Below, piece after piece: positions 1 through 7,888 of a stretch of DNA of 64,000 nucleotides. Source of the DNA: Sphingosinicellaceae bacterium (GTDB lineage Bacteria; Pseudomonadota; Alphaproteobacteria; Sphingomonadales; Sphingomonadaceae); the NCBI GenBank assembly GCA_019285715.1, contig CP079108.1, positions 1,193,001 through 1,257,000 of the forward strand, written 5' to 3'. Made by a program: the position numbers and the translations under genes. How positions within the stretch are numbered: position 1 is the first letter of the stretch; every line of letters starts with the position of its first letter. A model generated the notes under the pieces. That model did not search any database. It was not told the DNA's origin and worked only from the letters and a program-made list of their open reading frames with translations.

Positions 1-40
1 GCGAGTACCGTCATCCGCCGGGGTTGCAATCCGTGGATGG

Positions 41-505
41 TCAGACCGGCAACGCCGTCGTCGCCTTGATCTCGGACAAGGCGACGGTCGAATTCACCTC
101 CTGGATGCCCGGAAGCTGCGACAGGGTATCGAAGAAGAAGCGCTCATAGGCCTTGATGTCCCGCGCGACGATCCGCAGCATGAAGTCGACCGGACCCATC
201 AGCACGTAGCATTCGAGCACCTCGGGCAGCCCGCGGATGGCGGCGGTGAACTCGTCGAGGTTGGCGCGCCCGTGGGCATTGAGCTTGACCTGCGCGAAGA
301 CGTGGGCGTCGAGCCCGACCTTCTCGCGGTCCAGCAGGGCGACCCGCCGCTTGATGATGCCGGCGCGCTCGAGCCGGTCGATGCGGCGGTAGCATGGGGT
401 CTGCGACAGCCCGACCCGCTCGGCAATCGCCGCCATGCTTAGACTCGCGTCCTCCTGCAACAGCGCGAGGATGCGACGCTCGTGGAGGTCGAGAGGTTCG
501 GACAC
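41..505 (-). CDS. Lrp/AsnC family transcriptional regulator
   Basis: Cytoplasmic DNA-binding regulator of the leucine-responsive family, which usually senses amino acids. The 154-residue product has the usual Lrp length: an N-terminal winged helix-turn-helix (about residues 5-60, with the recognition region VGLSQTPCYRRIDRLERAG) and a C-terminal RAM/ACT-like ligand and oligomerisation domain (about 70-145, with GPVDFMLRIVARD). The gene is transcribed away from a small unknown gene and lies near a broken dgcN and an amino-acid-type permease. Control of amino-acid uptake or catabolism is therefore plausible, but that is inference; the ligand cannot be read from sequence. Confidence 0.93.
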   Translation of the reverse strand: MSEPLDLHERRILALLQEDASLSMAAIAERVGLSQTPCYRRIDRLERAGIIKRRVALLDREKVGLDAHVFAQVKLNAHGRANLDEFTAAIRGLPEVLECYVLMGPVDFMLRIVARDIKAYERFFFDTLSQLPGIQEVNSTVALSEIKATTALPV

Positions 506-526
506 GATTTTACTCGATTGCTGCTG

Positions 527-552
527 ATTGTGAGATAGATACGCTCAATATC
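527..552. promoter_or_regulatory. candidate Lrp operator in divergent intergenic region
   Basis: The gap between the Lrp gene and the next gene is AT-richer than its surroundings. It contains an imperfect dyad, ATTGTGAG then 9 nt then CTCAATAT. Lrp-family proteins commonly autoregulate from such divergent AT-rich spacers. Only the dyad is seen; binding is inferred. Confidence 0.25.
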
Positions 553-628
553 ACCAATGTAGCGGCATTATAAGGTGAGATATACCGCGCTGGTCTTGGC
601 ATTCTACCTCGATGCACGAGAGCCGATC

Positions 629-976
629 ATGACCGCCCGCATCGCTCCGCCTGCCGGCACCCCGGGCGGCAACGCCACCCTCTGCGCTGCCCCCTCACTG
701 CCTGCTGCGGACCCGCCGGGCAGGAGCGAGTACCGCGTCCTGGCTGCGAAGACCCCTCAGTACATGCTCCGCATTCTCGGGCTGTTCGCACAGCAGGACC
801 AACTGCCGGACCGCCTTCGCATGGACGTCGTCGAGGACATGATCTGGGTCGCGTTGACCATCGACGGCCTGACCCGCCACCGGGCGGACGTCATCGCCCA
901 GAAGCTGCGTGCGCTGGTCGACACCGAGGCGGTCGACCTCAGCTGGACCGGCGACGTCAGGCGGTGCAAGGCTTGA
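629..976 (+). CDS. small hypothetical protein
   Basis: 115-residue protein that I do not recognise. I take the ATG at 629 as start because the 18 codons upstream of it look non-coding. The first 45 residues are rich in Pro and Ala. Residues about 50-110 (YMLRILGLFAQQDQL, then an amphipathic stretch with VVEDMIWVALTIDGL) look like a compact helical domain of about 60 residues. No signal peptide or membrane segment is seen. It is divergent from the Lrp gene and runs tail-to-tail into the remnant of an XRE-type regulator. It may be a small regulatory or chaperone-like protein, or a remnant itself. Confidence 0.4.
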   Translation: MTARIAPPAGTPGGNATLCAAPSLPAADPPGRSEYRVLAAKTPQYMLRILGLFAQQDQLPDRLRMDVVEDMIWVALTIDGLTRHRADVIAQKLRALVDTEAVDLSWTGDVRRCKA

Positions 977-984
977 CGCCCCGC

Positions 985-1260
985 AGTGTCTGAACCGCGG
1001 TTCGCCGCTCTTGCCGCGGATCTTGGTGATGACGGGGATGATGCGCTTCCGGCGGAGCTCGGTGCAAAGGTAATAATAGTCGTAGTTCGGGGTCTCGACC
1101 CGCACCGAGGTGTCCATTTCGCCCAGGCTGCGCCGCGCGGTGACCAGCTGCACGGCATCTTCGACGGGCTCGGCGAATAGCTCGGACATCCGCAGCCCTA
1201 GCCGCTGGCTGAGCTGGAATAACTTGTCGTAGGCCAGCGTCAGCCGGTCGTGCTCGACCT
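985..1260 (-). pseudogene. fragment of an XRE-family HTH/cupin regulator
   Basis: The minus strand encodes an uninterrupted stretch that begins KVEHDRLTLAYDKLFQLSQR, continues through GLRMSELFAEPVEDAV and ends near ETPNYDYYYLCTELRRKRII. This is the typical join between an XRE helix-turn-helix and a C-terminal cupin in regulators of small-molecule catabolism. The N-terminal half of the HTH is absent: at 1260 the sequence switches directly to dgcN-like coding on the opposite strand. The rest of the cupin is missing below about position 1000, where the neighbouring gene lies. The piece is truncated at both ends and has no sensible start, so I call it a relic left by a deletion. Confidence 0.7.
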
Positions 1261-2226
1261 TCGTCGTCCGGCTACGCCAAGACCGCGTACGGCCTGCGCG
1301 ACTGGGCCGGGGATCGCTGCATCGGCGAGTTCGTGCTGCCCGGCGCGCGCGTTACAACGGAGCTGCGGCCGCTGAGCCCGCGAAAGGCCCTGGCGAAGGG
1401 CGCCCGTGCACTGGTCATCGGGGTCGCCAACTCGGGCGGCGTCATTCCCGACACCTGGCTGGCGGCGCTGGTCGAGGCGCTTGAGAGTGGCCTCGACATC
1501 ATTTCCGGCTTGCACGCGAAGCTCGTCGACATCCCGGTGCTGCGCGATGCCGCAGACCGGACCGGTCGCCGGCTTATCGACATCCGCACGCCACCTGCGG
1601 GGATCGAGGTCACGAGCGGTGCACCACGCTACGGGCGCCGCACCCTCACCGTCGGCACCGACCGCGCGCTCGGCAAGAATTATACCGCGCAGGCGGTCGT
1701 GCGGAGATTGCGCGCACGCGGTATCGACGCCGACTTCCGCGCTACCGGGCAGACCGGCCTCATGATCGCCGGTGCGTGCATTCCCATCAACGCAGTAGTC
1801 GCGGATTTTGTCGCGGGCGCGGCGGAAATGCTAGGCCCGGCGGCCGACCCGGCACACGTCGACGTCATCGAGGGACAGGCTCGCTGTTCCACCCGGCCTA
1901 TGCCGGCGTCTCACTCGGGCTTCTCCACGGTAGCCAGCCCGACCTGTTCATGGTCTGCCATGCCCCCCGGCCGAACCGCGATTCTCGGACACCCGGGCTA
2001 CCACGTCCCTTCGATCGCCGACGTCATCGCGCAGACTATTGCGCTCGGACGGTTGACCAACCCTGCCATTAAGTGCGCTGGTATCAGCTTGAACACCGCC
2101 GAACTCAGCGACGCCGCCGCCGCGGTCGAGATTGCCGCCACCGCGCAGCGCTTCGGGCTCCCGGCGGCCGACCCGATCCGCGGTGGCGACAGCTTCGAGC
2201 GGCTGCTCGACGCCTGCATGCCATGA
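1261..2226 (+). pseudogene. dgcN: DgcN-like (DUF1611) gene, 5'-truncated with two compensating frameshifts
   Basis: Family knowledge: DUF1611/DgcN proteins act in D-glutamate catabolism as an N-acetyltransferase paired with DgcA, or in related D-amino-acid operons. Here coding similarity starts abruptly (GYAKTAYGLRDWAGDRCIGE) with no ATG or GTG before it; the first usable start is the GTG at 1333, inside the N-terminal domain. The P-loop-like [11 protein letters not shown] and [16 protein letters not shown] are intact. After VIEGQ (about 1878) the frame shifts because one G appears to be missing. The next 30 codons ([20 protein letters not shown]) are in another frame, and an extra C in a C run near 1970 restores frame for [16 protein letters not shown]. 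No dgcA follows. It is either a decaying gene or one with two sequencing errors plus a true 5' loss. Confidence 0.75.
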
Positions 2227-3356
2227 GCGGGACAGCTCCGGATGGCAGCAGGTCGACCTGGTTCCAGCGCTTCCTGCTACCCGGATTCGCCTTCAAGGCA
2301 GTGGTCATCGGCGGAGGCTATGCGACCGGCCGCGAGCTCGCCGAGTTCTTTCTGCCGAGCGGGCCATGGGGCGGGCTGGCGGGCATCGCGCTCGCAACCG
2401 TGCTCTGGAGCGTCATCGCCGCGCTGACCTTCGCGCTCGCCCGCACCTTGAACGCGTACGACTACCGCAGCTTCTTCGCCGGGCTGCTCGGTCCCGGCTG
2501 GATCGTCTTCGAGGGCGCATATGTGCTGTTCGTGGTGCTGGTGCTTGCGGTCTTCGGAGCGGCAGCGGGCGCGATCGGAGCCGCGGTGCTCGGCGCGCCG
2601 CCGTTGCTCGGCACGCTGGCACTGGCGGTTTGCATCGCGGGTGTCGCGGCGTTCGGAAACGCCTCGGTCGAGCGGCTGTTCAAGTACGTCTCGATCCTGC
2701 TCTACGCGGTCTATGCACTGTTCCTGGTACTGGCGCTCGGCAGTTTCGGCGACCGCATCGCCAGCCATTTCGCGATCCCCGCCTCGACCGACGGCTGGGC
2801 GAGCGGCGGCATCACCTACGCGGCGTACAACGTCGTCGGCGCGGTGATCATCCTGCCGATGCTGCGCCACCTGACCAGCCGCCGCGACGCGATCGTCGCG
2901 GGGCTCGTCGCCGGTCCGCTGGCGATGGCACCGGCGTTCCTGTTCTTCGTCTGCATGGTCGCCTTCTACCCCGGCATCGAGACCGAGGTGCTGCCGTCGG
3001 ACTTCCTCCTCCGGCAGATGAACCTGCCGCTGTTCCACCTGCTGTTCCAGTTCATGATCTTCGCGGCATTGCTCGAGAGCGGCACCGGCTCGGTCCACGC
3101 CATCAACGAGCGCATCGCCGCGGTCTGGCGGACCCGGCGCGGCATTGACCTGAGCCGCCGCGCGCGCGGGTTGATCGCCGCGGTCCTGCTCATCGCCTGC
3201 ATGTTCGTCGCCGACCGCTTCGGCCTCGTCGCGCTGATCGCCAGCGGCTACCGGCTGCTTGGCTACACCGTCCTCGCCACGTTTGTGCTGCCGCTGCTCA
3301 CAATCGGGATCTACCGGCTACTGCAGCGACGGCCAGCGCTTGCGACGATCGCATAG
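2223..3356 (+). CDS. YkvI-like membrane transporter
   Basis: 377-residue polytopic inner-membrane protein with about ten hydrophobic segments. Its start overlaps the dgcN stop (ATGA), so the two were translationally coupled. The N-terminus (LPGFAFKAVVIGGGYATGRE), with an unwound-helix style GGGYATG, resembles the YkvI branch of LeuT/APC-fold proteins. Members of that branch are annotated as membrane proteins of unknown substrate. Linkage to dgcN and an Lrp regulator suggests amino-acid, possibly D-amino-acid, transport; that is inference. The reading frame is intact although the upstream partner gene is damaged. Confidence 0.75.
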   Translation: MSGTAPDGSRSTWFQRFLLPGFAFKAVVIGGGYATGRELAEFFLPSGPWGGLAGIALATVLWSVIAALTFALARTLNAYDYRSFFAGLLGPGWIVFEGAYVLFVVLVLAVFGAAAGAIGAAVLGAPPLLGTLALAVCIAGVAAFGNASVERLFKYVSILLYAVYALFLVLALGSFGDRIASHFAIPASTDGWASGGITYAAYNVVGAVIILPMLRHLTSRRDAIVAGLVAGPLAMAPAFLFFVCMVAFYPGIETEVLPSDFLLRQMNLPLFHLLFQFMIFAALLESGTGSVHAINERIAAVWRTRRGIDLSRRARGLIAAVLLIACMFVADRFGLVALIASGYRLLGYTVLATFVLPLLTIGIYRLLQRRPALATIA

Positions 3357-3517
3357 CGGTTCGGCCGGACCCAATTCACGCCCCAACTCGGATAAATCCG
3401 GGAATGATCCCGAGCATTCAGTGTTGGCTGCCTCGGGACGTTCCTGAAACGACCTCTCCTTGACGCACTTAAACCCGACTGTAGTCTGCTTCCACGCCGA
3501 CGCCGGAGGGGAACTCG

Positions 3518-4972
3518 ATGCAGCTGTCCGACTATGTATCGTACGATGCGCTCGGTCTGGCGGAGCTCGTGCGCGCCCGGGCCGTCACCCCGTCGGAGCT
3601 GGTCGAAGCGGCCATCGAGGCCTGCAAGGCGGTCAATCCCGCAATCGGCGCCGTCGTCGAAACATGGCAGGCGGACATGCCCGAGGCGATCGCCTCCTTG
3701 GCACCGGAGGCCCCGTTTCGCGGCGTTCCCTTCCTCATCAAGGATCTCGTCCTGCACATGGCGGGCCGCAAGATCGAGATGGGCAGCCGCCTGGCGGCAG
3801 GGCTCGTGGCGCCCGAGGACTCGCATCTCATGGCGCGTTTCCGCGCGGCCGGGCTGCTGACCTTCGGGCGTACCGCCGCCCCGGAGATGGGGTATAGTTG
3901 CACGACGGAATCCACGCTCCACGGCCTGACGCGCAACCCCTGGAACCTCGTCCATAATTCTGGCGGCTCCAGCGGCGGGGCGGCGGCGGCAACCGCGGCG
4001 GGGATCGTGCCGCTCGCCCATGCCAACGACGGCGGCGGCTCGACGCGCATCCCGGCCGCGTGCTGCGGACTGTTCGGCATGAAACCCTCGCGCGGTCGCG
4101 TGCCGATCGGTCCGGACGTGGACGAGGGGCTCAGCGGCCTCGGCGTCGAGCTGGCCGTCAGTCGGACCGTCCGCGACAGCGCCGCCCTGCTCGATTGCGT
4201 CCAGGGCGCGGTCGACGGCGACGCCTACATCATCGCGCCACCGACCGGGCCCTATCTAAAGGAGGTCGGCGCAGACCCCGGAGTGCTGCGTATCGGCCTG
4301 ATGATCGACGCTTTCGGGGGATCGCGCACGTCTGCGGTCGTCTCCCGGGCGGTGCAGGCGGGCGCGCGCCAATGCACCGACCTCGGCCATCGGGTCGAGA
4401 TTGCGGAGGTAGGTCTCGGCGTCAGCTGGGACGAGTTTCTGGTCGCCAACGCGCGGATCTGGACGGCCAACCTGGCGGGCGGGATCGGTGCCGTGAGCAC
4501 CATGACCGGGAGGCCGATCGACCTCTCGACGCTCGAGGAGCAGACTCTTGCCTGCTACGAATACGGGGCGAAGCTGAGCGCCGTCGACCTGCTCCAGGCC
4601 TTCGAGGTGCGCAACCGGGTGACGCGAAGCCTCGGGGACTGGTTTACGCGCAACAATGTTCTGATGTCGCCGACATTGCCCGACCTGCCGGCCCCCGTCG
4701 GCTGGTTCTCGGATCGCGCGGCCGGTCTCGACGGGCTCGGCTGGACCGAGCTGGTCTTCGGCTACACCCCGTTCACGCCCGCGTTCAACATCGCGGGCCT
4801 GCCCGCAATGTCGATGCCGTTGGCGTTCGATCCCGACAGCAACCTGCCGATCGGCATCCAGTTCGCCGCCGGCACCGGCCGCGAGGACGTACTGTTTCGC
4901 CTTGCCGGCCAGCTGGAGCGGGCCATGCCCTGGGCATCCCGTCATCCTACCGTCTGGGCCGGAACTGCCTGA
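3518..4972 (+). CDS. amidase signature family hydrolase, NylA-like
   Basis: 484-residue cytoplasmic amidase with the Ser-cisSer-Lys triad of the amidase-signature family: Lys in FLIKDLV (about residue 76), the Gly/Ser loop NSGGSSGGAAAATAAG (about 148-163) with the cis-Ser, and the nucleophile in GGGSTRIPAACCG. The architecture and the motif HANDGGGSTRIPA most resemble 6-aminohexanoate-cyclic-dimer hydrolases (NylA), a label often applied to amidases acting on cyclic or linear amides. The natural substrate is unknown. A strong Shine-Dalgarno (GGAGGGG) precedes the ATG. It is a single gene, followed by a 310-nt gap. Confidence 0.88.
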   Translation: MQLSDYVSYDALGLAELVRARAVTPSELVEAAIEACKAVNPAIGAVVETWQADMPEAIASLAPEAPFRGVPFLIKDLVLHMAGRKIEMGSRLAAGLVAPEDSHLMARFRAAGLLTFGRTAAPEMGYSCTTESTLHGLTRNPWNLVHNSGGSSGGAAAATAAGIVPLAHANDGGGSTRIPAACCGLFGMKPSRGRVPIGPDVDEGLSGLGVELAVSRTVRDSAALLDCVQGAVDGDAYIIAPPTGPYLKEVGADPGVLRIGLMIDAFGGSRTSAVVSRAVQAGARQCTDLGHRVEIAEVGLGVSWDEFLVANARIWTANLAGGIGAVSTMTGRPIDLSTLEEQTLACYEYGAKLSAVDLLQAFEVRNRVTRSLGDWFTRNNVLMSPTLPDLPAPVGWFSDRAAGLDGLGWTELVFGYTPFTPAFNIAGLPAMSMPLAFDPDSNLPIGIQFAAGTGREDVLFRLAGQLERAMPWASRHPTVWAGTA

Positions 4973-5282
4973 CGCGGACGCGCTGAGGGCACATTGTCGA
5001 TTCCGTCCAATACTCGCGGCGCTGGATCGCTAGGTTCGTCTTGCTGCCGAGGGCATTCGGCGGCCTAGCAGGCGGAGACCCAAGCGTGGTGCTGGGCCTA
5101 CAACGCACCCACAGTGCCGGCCTGCTCCTGGGTAGTTCCGGGCGCGCGGTACACGCCGCACACCCCCTCTGCGACCGCAGACTGCGCTGGTCCTGCTGGA
5201 CGGCGCTGTCCGCGCAGACCGCTAACCGGCGCTTCGCCCGGCCGGCGGCGATGAGCATCGAAACGCGTGTCGAGCTGTCGAT
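4973..5282. other. 310-nt gap without a supported gene
   Basis: Open frames occur on both strands here, but none has convincing residue composition or a recognisable domain, and none has a good ribosome binding site. I see no hairpin with a T-run and no clear promoter. It separates the amidase gene from the NRPS-like gene set, so it should contain the promoter of the latter. Confidence 0.5.
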
Positions 5283-6203
5283 GTGACACCGGGCCGGGCC
5301 CTCGAGCGCGTGCTCGATACAATCTCGGCGGAGGCCCCCGAAGCGGTGCAGCGCGGACGGTTCGCGCTCGTCGAGGCGCTCGGCTGGACGAAGACGACGA
5401 CCTGGCCCGTCGTGCGGCAGTTCAGCGGGCTCGCCGAAGGCGCTCCGTTCGAGCTGATCTGGCGTCCGGGCCGGCCGGGCCTGTACTGGACTGCGGAGCC
5501 GGCGGCGTCCGAGCTGGCGCGCGACCGGCGTATCGAGCGGTCGGTCGAACTTGTCGAGACGATCGGGGGCAGGCTCGACGCGCCGACCCGGCAGCTCGCG
5601 CTCGCGACGGCCAACGCCTCGTCGGCAAACTGGCCTGTGTGGGTCGCGGGCCGCCACACCAAGCGGAGCGACGCGGCGAAGCTGTACGTGCTGGTCAACG
5701 CGGTACCGCCGGCGTTCGAAGCGGTGACACCGCTGCTGCGCGGTGCCGACCAGCCGACGATGATCGGCCTGACCCCGCAAGGTGAGCGCGAGTTCTACTG
5801 GACGCGCCCGACCCGTGACGCCGGCGACCTGCGGCAGTTGCGCGCCGACCGTGCGACTGCGCCGCTGGCGGAGATGCTGAACGCGGCGCTGATCGACTGG
5901 ACAGGATCGGGGTTCGAGGACAAGGCCGGCGGCCGCCTCCGCTTGAGCCTGCGCTACGGCGTCTCCGGGCAGCCCGAAACCCTCGCCGCCTTCGTCCGCG
6001 TCGACGCGGCGGGAGGCGGTCCCCGGGTGCGGATACGGCTCCTGGCGCGCGGCGGCAACGACAATCCGGCGCTGGCGCGGTGCTGGGCCGATGGCCAGCT
6101 GCGCCCGATGCTGCTGTCGTTGGCGGCGAGCACCGACGGCCTGAACCTTGCCCTCGGGCTGAGGGACAACGGCTCGCTGACGCCGCCGGATGTGCGGGTG
6201 TAA
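5283..6203 (+). CDS. unknown protein linked to NRPS-like genes
   Basis: 306-residue soluble protein that I do not recognise; it starts with GTG. It shows a repeated pattern: PFELIWRPGRPGLYWTAEP (about 54-72) and MIGLTPQGEREFYWTRP (about 160-176) align as paired beta-strands. A KLYV element (about 133) lies between them, and a strand-rich C-terminal third follows (LRLSLRYGVSGQPETLAAFV). This alternation is reminiscent of ABBA-fold aromatic prenyltransferases, but the resemblance is weak and is offered only as a hypothesis. It lies 80 nt upstream of an adenylation gene in the same orientation, so a shared biosynthetic role is likely. Confidence 0.6.
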   Translation: MTPGRALERVLDTISAEAPEAVQRGRFALVEALGWTKTTTWPVVRQFSGLAEGAPFELIWRPGRPGLYWTAEPAASELARDRRIERSVELVETIGGRLDAPTRQLALATANASSANWPVWVAGRHTKRSDAAKLYVLVNAVPPAFEAVTPLLRGADQPTMIGLTPQGEREFYWTRPTRDAGDLRQLRADRATAPLAEMLNAALIDWTGSGFEDKAGGRLRLSLRYGVSGQPETLAAFVRVDAAGGGPRVRIRLLARGGNDNPALARCWADGQLRPMLLSLAASTDGLNLALGLRDNGSLTPPDVRV

Positions 6204-6283
6204 ACACCATCAGATCGTTACGGGCCGACCGCGAAGCTTGACAGGAGGTACCCGCCGGATTTTAAGCACGACCGGGGGACAGT

Positions 6284-7888
6284 TTGGACAGTTTTGCGGC
6301 AACACCGCGTCGCCGGTGGCTTGCGACGCCCGAAATCGCGGCGGACTTTCGCGGTCCCGTTGCGCGCGCGTTCGAGCCGATGCCGGGTCCGGAGGCGATT
6401 GGGCCGGCTGTTCCCGCGCTCGCTCTCGTCGCCGCCCGCCAGCCCGACGCCGTCGCCGTCGCCGAACCGGGGGGAACGACCAGCTTTGCCGGGCTGATCG
6501 CCGCTGCCTCGCGTATTGCCGACGCCGTCGCAGGCCATGGCCGGGGCCATGTCGCGATCCTGCTGCCGACGGGCGCGTCTTATGTCGCCGCGGTGTTCGG
6601 CTGCCTGGAGGCGCACCGGCTGTCGGTCCTGCTCGACGCGGCCCACCCGGTCGTACGCAACGCTGCAATTGCCACCGCGGGGAGCGTCGACGTCGTGCTG
6701 ACCACCGCGGCCATCGCCGCCAGCATCGACTGGCCCGGCGTCACGGTCATTGCCGTCGACGACCTGCTGCAAGGTCCCGCGAAGCTTATCGTGAAGCCGC
6801 CGCTGGCGCTCGACGTGCCCGCCTTCATCCTGTGCACGTCGGGCAGCACCGGACTGCCGAAGCTGATCGTCCACAGCCAGGCGACAATGCTCCACTGGGC
6901 GCGAACCACTCATAACGCGCTGCACGTCACATCCGCGGACCGTGCGCTGTCGTTGTCGTCGATGGCGTCGCTGGGGGGCTTCACGGCGCTGCTCAGCTAT
7001 CCGCTGGCGGGCGCGGCGACGGAGATCGTCGATATAGCGACGGGTGGCATCGGCGGCTTGCTGGAAGCCCTCGGGCGCGGCGAGGTGACGATCGTCCGCG
7101 CCGCTCCGTCTCTCCTCCGCGGTGTCGCCAGGCTGCCGGATGTCGCCTCCGTTCTCGGCGGCTTGCGTGCCGTCCAGAGCTACGGTGAGCCGCTGCTCAA
7201 ATCCGACGTCGAGGCGCTCCGGCAGGTGCTGCCCGCCGACTGCCTGATCCGCACGACTTATGGCTCGACCGAGGCGAGCGGTCTCAGCTGGTTCGCGCGC
7301 GCCGACGACACGCACGACCCGCTCCGCGTCCCCGCCGGCGTGCTGATGCCCGACACCGAAGCCGCGATCGTCGACGATGACGGTGTCGACGCTCCGCGCG
7401 GCGAGCCGGGAGAGCTCGTCATTCGCAGCCGGTACAACGGCCTGGGCGAGTGGCAGGACGGCGGCATCGCGGCGGGACGGCTGGTGCCCGACCCGGCGAC
7501 TCCCGGCACCCGCATCTATGCGACTGGCGATGTCGCACGCTGCGACACGGACGGCGTCTTCACCATCCTCGGGCGGCGCGACCGGATGCTCAACATCAAC
7601 GGCGTCCGCATCGAGCTGGCCGAGGTCGAGCGTGCCCTCAATGACCTGCCCGGGATTGCGCGCGCCGAAGTCGTCGTCCGGACGCGCGGCACGACGCAGG
7701 CACTGCTCGGTTTCCTGATACCGGTGTCCGGCACCGTGCCCGACCTCGCCGACTGCAAGGCCCGCCTGCGGGCGACGCTGCCCAGGGCGATGGTGCCGTC
7801 CCAGCTGATCGTCATCGCCGAAATGCCGCTGCTGCCGGGCGGCAAGGTCGACGGGCAGGCGCTGCTCGCGCTCGCGGACGCCGCCTGA
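6284..7888 (+). CDS. stand-alone adenylation (AMP-binding) protein
   Basis: 534-residue ANL-superfamily enzyme that should activate a carboxylate as its acyl-AMP. Visible core motifs are LCTSGSTGLPKLIVHS (about residue 184, ATP loop), TTYGSTEASG (A5), YATGDVA (A7), GRRDRMLNINGVRIELAEVE (A8 hinge) and a C-terminal PLLPGGKVDGQAL with the catalytic Lys (A10). There is no carrier domain in this chain. The next gene overlaps its stop codon and encodes one, so the pair forms a split NRPS-like module. The chosen start is TTG at 6284, preceded by a G-rich stretch. The substrate cannot be read reliably from the specificity pocket. Confidence 0.88.
   Translation: MDSFAATPRRRWLATPEIAADFRGPVARAFEPMPGPEAIGPAVPALALVAARQPDAVAVAEPGGTTSFAGLIAAASRIADAVAGHGRGHVAILLPTGASYVAAVFGCLEAHRLSVLLDAAHPVVRNAAIATAGSVDVVLTTAAIAASIDWPGVTVIAVDDLLQGPAKLIVKPPLALDVPAFILCTSGSTGLPKLIVHSQATMLHWARTTHNALHVTSADRALSLSSMASLGGFTALLSYPLAGAATEIVDIATGGIGGLLEALGRGEVTIVRAAPSLLRGVARLPDVASVLGGLRAVQSYGEPLLKSDVEALRQVLPADCLIRTTYGSTEASGLSWFARADDTHDPLRVPAGVLMPDTEAAIVDDDGVDAPRGEPGELVIRSRYNGLGEWQDGGIAAGRLVPDPATPGTRIYATGDVARCDTDGVFTILGRRDRMLNINGVRIELAEVERALNDLPGIARAEVVVRTRGTTQALLGFLIPVSGTVPDLADCKARLRATLPRAMVPSQLIVIAEMPLLPGGKVDGQALLALADAA

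Noticed and set aside
986-1180. 64-codon plus-strand frame opposite the XRE/cupin fragment
   Set aside because: The minus strand in this stretch carries recognisable regulator sequence; the plus-strand frame is a shadow.
2277-3098. Long open frame antisense to the YkvI-like permease gene
   Set aside because: It is rich in charged, repetitive residues typical of antisense frames in GC-rich coding DNA, and the plus-strand transporter is clearly real.
5041-5286. 81-codon frame before the NRPS-like genes
   Set aside because: There is no ribosome binding site, the residue use is Arg/Ser-rich and shadow-like, and no domain is seen.
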